49,709 nucleotides of DNA from Ramlibacter sp. Lineage in GTDB: Bacteria; Pseudomonadota; Gammaproteobacteria; Burkholderiales; Burkholderiaceae_C. This document shows positions 45,773 to 49,709 of the stretch, one piece after another (position 1 is the stretch's first letter; every line of letters begins with the position of its first letter). The DNA lies in NCBI GenBank assembly GCA_014376765.1, contig JACMQX010000067.1, forward strand, positions 1-49,709, in the 5' to 3' direction. A program made the position numbers and the translations under genes. The notes under the pieces are model-generated. The model made no database searches, was not told the DNA's origin, and worked only from the letters and a program-made list of their open reading frames with translations.

Positions 45773-46525
45773 TTACTGCGGGTAGGCAGCTTCCGGCCGG
45801 CGGGCCGTTGCGGGCAGCAGCCGGTCAAATTCCTTCTTCACCACCGCATAGCACTCGCCGGCCAGGGCTTCAAGCCCCGCCCGGTTGCTCACCGTGATGT
45901 GGCCGCGCCGGTACTGGATCAGGCCCGAGCTTTGCAGCTTGTTGGCGGCCTGGGTGACGCTTTCGCGCCGCACGCCCAGCAGGTTGGCGATCTGCTCGTG
46001 CGTCATCTTCAATTCATTGGACGACTCGCGGTCGTGGCTCAGCAGCAGGCGCCGCGAGAGTTGCTGGTCGATGGACAAATGGCGGTTGCACACGGCCGTC
46101 TGCGTCATCTGCGTCATCAGGGCCTGGGTATAGCGCAGCAGCAGCTGCATCGTGGCGCCGCTGCGCTCAAATTCGGCCAGCAGCAGGGGTGCGGGCAGCC
46201 TGTAGCAGGTGCCCGCGCTCTGGACAGAAGCGGCGCTGATGGTGGTCTTGCCCCCCATGAACAGCGAGACGCCAACAATGCCTTCATTGCCAACAACGGC
46301 CACTTCCGTGGAATGGCCGTCCTCCGTGACATACAGCAGGGAGACGATGGCGTTGACCGGAAAGAAAGCGTGCTGCATGCGCACGCCGGGCGCATAAAGC
46401 TGGTCGCCGTTGGCGAGGGAAACGAGTTCAAGATGAGGCGCGAGGCGGGCAAAATCTTCAGCGGGCAGGGCGGCCAGGAGGTGGTTTTGAGGCATTGCCT
46501 GGGGTACGAGCGCGGCAGTCAGCAT
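45773..46525 (-). CDS. Crp/Fnr-family transcription regulator
   Basis: 250 residues from ATG 46523-46525 with GGAGA upstream. An N-terminal cyclic-nucleotide-binding-like barrel (ELVSLANGDQLYAPGVRMQH) is followed by the dimer helix and a C-terminal winged helix (MTHEQIANLLGVRRESVTQAANKL). It lacks the N-terminal cysteine cluster of Fnr, so it does not sense oxygen through an iron-sulfur centre; the ligand is unknown. It is divergent from an antiporter gene. Confidence 0.88.
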   Translation of the reverse strand: MLTAALVPQAMPQNHLLAALPAEDFARLAPHLELVSLANGDQLYAPGVRMQHAFFPVNAIVSLLYVTEDGHSTEVAVVGNEGIVGVSLFMGGKTTISAASVQSAGTCYRLPAPLLLAEFERSGATMQLLLRYTQALMTQMTQTAVCNRHLSIDQQLSRRLLLSHDRESSNELKMTHEQIANLLGVRRESVTQAANKLQSSGLIQYRRGHITVSNRAGLEALAGECYAVVKKEFDRLLPATARRPEAAYPQ

Positions 46526-46703
46526 GGGGATCTCCGGTTACAGGGGGCAGCGGGAGGCTTCATAAAACCCCGGTACCAATAGAGTCATCCTAGGGTTCGC
46601 CTTAGGGCGATCCTGTAGGAAAACACCGCGCCACCGCGACAGTGAACATCAGTTAGTGGGCAGGTGTGTGCAATCTGCTCTTTTCAAGACGTACATTTAC
46701 CCG

Positions 46704-48092
46704 ATGGATATTGCACTATGGTGTGTCATTGGCGGCTTTCTCCTGATTCTGTTGGCCCTGAGCGGCACCGTCCTCAGCCGCTTGCCGCTCAGCACCGCCA
46801 TGCTGTACCTGCTGGTCGGCATGCTGGCCAGCCCCCTGTGGATGGGCCTGGTCTGGACCGACACCCACAAACACACGGTCCTGCTGGAGCACCTGACCGA
46901 ACTGGTGGTGCTGGTTTCACTCTTTACGGCGGGATTAAAGCTCAGCCCGGGCCTCAAGGACAAGCGCTGGCTGCTGCCGCTGCGGCTGGCGGTGACCTCC
47001 ATGGTGATCACAGTGCTGCTGATTGCAGCGGCCGGCGTCCTGATGGGCCTGCCACTGGGCGCGGCCGTGCTGCTGGGCGCCATCCTCGCCCCTACCGACC
47101 CGGTGCTGGCCTCTGACGTGCAGGTGCAAAGCCATGGCGACCGCGACCGGCTGCGCTTTGCCCTGACCGGCGAGGCCGGGCTCAACGACGGCACTGCCTT
47201 TCCCTTTGTGATGCTGGGCCTGGGCCTGCTGGGCCTGCACGAGATTGGCCCCATGGGCTGGCGCTGGTTTGCGATGGACGTGGTCTGGGCCACCAGCAGC
47301 GGCCTGCTGATTGGCGGCGCACTGGGCGCGGCCATCGGCTGGCTGGTGCTATACCTGCGCCGCGAACACAAAGAGGCCGTGGGCCTGGATGACTTCCTGG
47401 CGATGGGCCTGATCGGCCTGTCTTACGGCTGCGCCATGCTGGTGGGCGGCTACGGCTTTCTGGCGGTGTTTGCTGCCGGGGTGGCGCTGCGCCAGCTGGA
47501 GCAACGCGAAACGGCGGCATCGGTGGCCCAGATATCACCCGGTGGCCAGGGCATGGCCAATGAAGCTGAAGTGGCCGCCGTCAGCGCCCAGCAAAACCGG
47601 ATGGCCGAGCTGGCTGATGCCGACCCAAGCCCTGGCAATGCCCGGGCTGAAGCGCTGGCGGTTCACGCAACCCATGCACCGGCCTTCATGGCCCATGCGC
47701 TGCTGGGCTTCAACGAAAAGCTCGAGCGGATTGGCGAGATGGTGGTGGTCGTCACCATCGGCACCATGCTTTGGGCGGTTCAGTGGCCCTACCTCGTGTG
47801 GTGGTTCGTGCCGGTGTTGCTGCTGGTGATCCGGCCTGTGGCGGTGGCGGTGGGGCTGATCGGCTCGCGCACCACCGGCAGCCAGCGCTGGATGACCAGC
47901 TGGTTTGGCATCCGCGGCATCGGCTCGCTGTACTACCTGATGTATGCCATCAACCAGGGCCTGCCGACGGCGCTGGCCGACCAGCTGACGGCGCTCACCC
48001 TGGCGGTGGTGGTGACCTCGATCTTTGTGCACGGCATATCGGTCACGCCGCTGATGGCGCTGTATGAGCGATCGCGCAAGAAAAAAGCGTAG
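46704..48092 (+). CDS. Cation:proton antiporter (CPA1/NhaP type)
   Basis: 462 residues from ATG 46704, with about 12 hydrophobic segments. The transport core is visible in AILAPTDPVLASDVQVQS and GEAGLNDGTAFPFVMLG, the acidic ND/ TDP-type motifs of NhaP-like Na+(K+)/H+ exchangers. A polar, Ala/Glu-rich loop (about 270-345) splits the membrane part. The 178-base gap to the Crp/Fnr gene holds imperfect dyads (46588-46620) that could be a regulatory site. Confidence 0.9.
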   Translation: MDIALWCVIGGFLLILLALSGTVLSRLPLSTAMLYLLVGMLASPLWMGLVWTDTHKHTVLLEHLTELVVLVSLFTAGLKLSPGLKDKRWLLPLRLAVTSMVITVLLIAAAGVLMGLPLGAAVLLGAILAPTDPVLASDVQVQSHGDRDRLRFALTGEAGLNDGTAFPFVMLGLGLLGLHEIGPMGWRWFAMDVVWATSSGLLIGGALGAAIGWLVLYLRREHKEAVGLDDFLAMGLIGLSYGCAMLVGGYGFLAVFAAGVALRQLEQRETAASVAQISPGGQGMANEAEVAAVSAQQNRMAELADADPSPGNARAEALAVHATHAPAFMAHALLGFNEKLERIGEMVVVVTIGTMLWAVQWPYLVWWFVPVLLLVIRPVAVAVGLIGSRTTGSQRWMTSWFGIRGIGSLYYLMYAINQGLPTALADQLTALTLAVVVTSIFVHGISVTPLMALYERSRKKKA

Positions 48093-48096
48093 TGGG

Positions 48097-49608
48097 TCAA
48101 CTGGACAACTTCACATCTGAATCCGCGACCGATGCAGGCAGCAAACTGGCAATCTCGTCTGCAAGGTTGAGGGCAGCCATGTTGCAGACCTTCAACTGGG
48201 CCGATAGCTGAGCCGCTTTTTTCACCGGGACTGTCAGCGCCTCAAAGCCGGGTATGCGCTCAATGCTTTCCCAGACGTCCGGGTCCGTGCGGCTTGCAGC
48301 CACCACGGCTACCGCGAAGCTGTCCAGTGAGGCCTGTTGTTCATCAGTTAACGAGCGCGTTGCCTGATCCAGGCGATCCATGGCGCCAGAAAAAATCCGG
48401 CACGCCCTTTCATGCGCAGCCAGGAGATCCTGCAGCCGTTGCGTCGACGCCGAGCCACTGTCCTCGCCACGTGTCGCCGCGCTACTGTCCTGAGAGGCGC
48501 CAGCAAACTGCCCCAGTGCCTTGCGGTCTGCCCGGATCTGCCGGATCAGCACCGTCGCGAAATGCCGCCTGACGGTCCAGGCTTCCTGCAAGCTGCGAAT
48601 GAGGTCCAGCTCCTGCGGATGGGCCCTGGTCGCGCGCATGTACAGGTCCGAGCAGGCCAGCTGGACCGGCTTGACCTTTTTCAGCAGGGCCTCGCGCTGC
48701 TTCAGGCGCAACGCGGGCTGCGTGATGAGCCCGGCCACATGGGCTTCGATCTGCACCGACAACTTCCAGCAGGAGCCGTCTTCCACTTTGAAGGCCGCCA
48801 TGACTTTCACTGCGTGCTGCTGGTTGGGCGTCAAGTCGGTGAAGCCGGGCAGCTTGTCCATCCATTGCCAGATGCCGCTGGCTGAAACCTCGATCCCGCC
48901 CATCAGGCTTCTTTTAGTAAACGCCGAGGCGACCTGCACGTCCAGCGTTCTCCGGCTCGACAGCACAGTAATTGCCTTTTGCCAGACGGCGCGAGCCGAT
49001 TCAAGCTCGCGCTGCCTGGCCTTGAGTGCGGCCAGTTGCCCGTGCGCTACCTCCGGTCTCTGCTGTCCCTGCCCGGCCAGGCTATCTTCATGCGCAGGGT
49101 CACTCGAGGTTGAGGTTGAGGTTGCGGTCAAGGTTGCCGGTGCAGCCTGCCCAGCTGGCAGCACGGCTTGCGGCTCGGTTAGCTCCATTTGCTCTTCCAC
49201 AAAAAAGAGGTCGATCTCGTTGCGTCTGAACAGCGCCAGCTGCAGCTCCCGCTCATCATGCAGCCGCACCAGCTCCTGCACCGGCAAGGGCAGGCTGGCA
49301 ATGTCGAGCGCACTGACAGCCTGCCCGGCCTGGTTGCCCGCCAAGGCCAGCTGCGCGCCGGCGCGTGCGCGCAGGAACGCATGCATCGCCTGATGGGCCG
49401 CCACGTTGTCCGGGCTGTTGGACTTCGCGGTGCCCTTGAGCCTGCGGGTCAGGTTCTCAATCGCCTGCGTCCCGCCCACAAGCTGCTGCCTCAACCTGGC
49501 GGCCTCCTGTTGAAGGGCTGCAGTGCCCTCCTGCACCGGGGACGCACCGGAAGCCGGCCGCAGCGTCGGCGCCTGCGCGCGGGGGGAAAGTTGGGCAGAG
49601 CTCATCAT
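48097..49608 (-). CDS. Unrecognised helical protein with internal duplication
   Basis: 503 residues (two adjacent ATG codons at 49603-49608; ribosome binding site weak). Rich in Ala, Gln, Leu and Ser; long helices and a Thr/Ser-rich low-complexity insert (ATLTATSTSTSSD, about 160-175) encoded by GAGGTT-type hexamer repeats. Two segments resemble each other: IWQWMDKLPGFTDLTPNQQ (about 250-268) and VWESIERIPGFEALTVPVK (about 445-463), each followed by an amphipathic helix (VKVMAAFKV, LSAQLKV). No signal peptide, membrane segment or catalytic motif is seen. The N-terminal Ser/Pro/Gln-rich region is compatible with a secreted effector, but that is a guess. It converges on the antiporter gene with 4 bases between. 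Confidence 0.6.
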   Translation of the reverse strand: MMSSAQLSPRAQAPTLRPASGASPVQEGTAALQQEAARLRQQLVGGTQAIENLTRRLKGTAKSNSPDNVAAHQAMHAFLRARAGAQLALAGNQAGQAVSALDIASLPLPVQELVRLHDERELQLALFRRNEIDLFFVEEQMELTEPQAVLPAGQAAPATLTATSTSTSSDPAHEDSLAGQGQQRPEVAHGQLAALKARQRELESARAVWQKAITVLSSRRTLDVQVASAFTKRSLMGGIEVSASGIWQWMDKLPGFTDLTPNQQHAVKVMAAFKVEDGSCWKLSVQIEAHVAGLITQPALRLKQREALLKKVKPVQLACSDLYMRATRAHPQELDLIRSLQEAWTVRRHFATVLIRQIRADRKALGQFAGASQDSSAATRGEDSGSASTQRLQDLLAAHERACRIFSGAMDRLDQATRSLTDEQQASLDSFAVAVVAASRTDPDVWESIERIPGFEALTVPVKKAAQLSAQLKVCNMAALNLADEIASLLPASVADSDVKLSS

Positions 49609-49709
49609 GGTGGGTGGGAGTAGGAAGTGATGGTGGGCAGGCCGGAATGACCCGCCGAAAGGCTTTTGATTCTGCTGTCGCGTTGGCTGCCAGCAATCAT
49701 CTGGAAGTC

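Noticed and set aside
49100-49137. Phase-variable simple repeat
   Set aside because: The GAGGTT-type units are six bases long, so gain or loss keeps the frame; it would alter length, not switch expression.

Overview
The window looks like a chromosomal segment of a beta-proteobacterium of the order Burkholderiales, most likely Comamonadaceae (Polaromonas/Rhodoferax/Acidovorax-like). This rests on the high GC content, a Bug-type solute receptor, the order hemL - thiD - rubredoxin - pilGHIJ-chpA, the yqgE-ruvX-pyrR-pyrB-pyrC'-plsC cluster, the dusB-fis pair, and phenylacetate-type genes. Placement is by gene content and order only.

Layout. 1-3.6 kb is a patchy catabolic/stress region: the C-terminal end of a large-subunit (HPII-type) catalase, a hemerythrin remnant fused behind it, a Bug-family periplasmic receptor interrupted by one in-frame stop codon, and a thiamine-diphosphate enzyme. 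3.78-9.48 kb is a compact mobile element (about 5.65 kb between 53-bp direct repeats) inserted in the 3' half of an elongator tRNA-Met gene. Its genes all lie on the minus strand: tyrosine integrase, a coupled unknown protein, a small putative DNA-binding protein, a nuclease-fold-like protein coupled to a MobV/Pre-type relaxase, and three small overlapping accessory genes. It has no transfer apparatus of its own and is best described as an integrative mobilizable element. It carries its own tRNA 3' half and its own terminator, so the tRNA gene stays whole; the displaced chromosomal tRNA tail and terminator remain at the far end.

9.5-12.9 kb holds a secreted VWA-domain protein divergent from an ECF sigma factor and a membrane-anchored putative anti-sigma factor. 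13.0-16.4 kb is a phenylacetate-degradation fragment (enoyl-CoA hydratase divergent from paaG-paaI-paaK). 16.5-28.4 kb is housekeeping: DUF3108 protein, M61 peptidase, DsbC, UbiH-like hydroxylase, MOSC protein, YchF, YqaA, DusB-Fis, PurH and HemL. 28.5-39.4 kb runs from a ThiD-like kinase and rubredoxin into the chemosensory operon that controls type IV pili (PilG, PilH, PilI, PilJ and a 1988-residue ChpA hybrid kinase). 39.4-49.6 kb has a photolyase divergent from yqgE-ruvX-pyrR-pyrB-pyrC'-plsC (PyrC' has lost its metal-binding histidines), a Crp/Fnr regulator divergent from a CPA1-type antiporter, and an unrecognised 503-residue helical protein with an internal duplication.

The most promising places for new biology are the small tRNA-Met element (its unknown genes, nested inverted repeats and terminator exchange), the VWA/ECF module, and the 503-residue duplicated protein. 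Two broken genes (hemerythrin tail, Bug receptor) show recent decay at the left end. No CRISPR array, rRNA gene or insertion-sequence transposase was seen.
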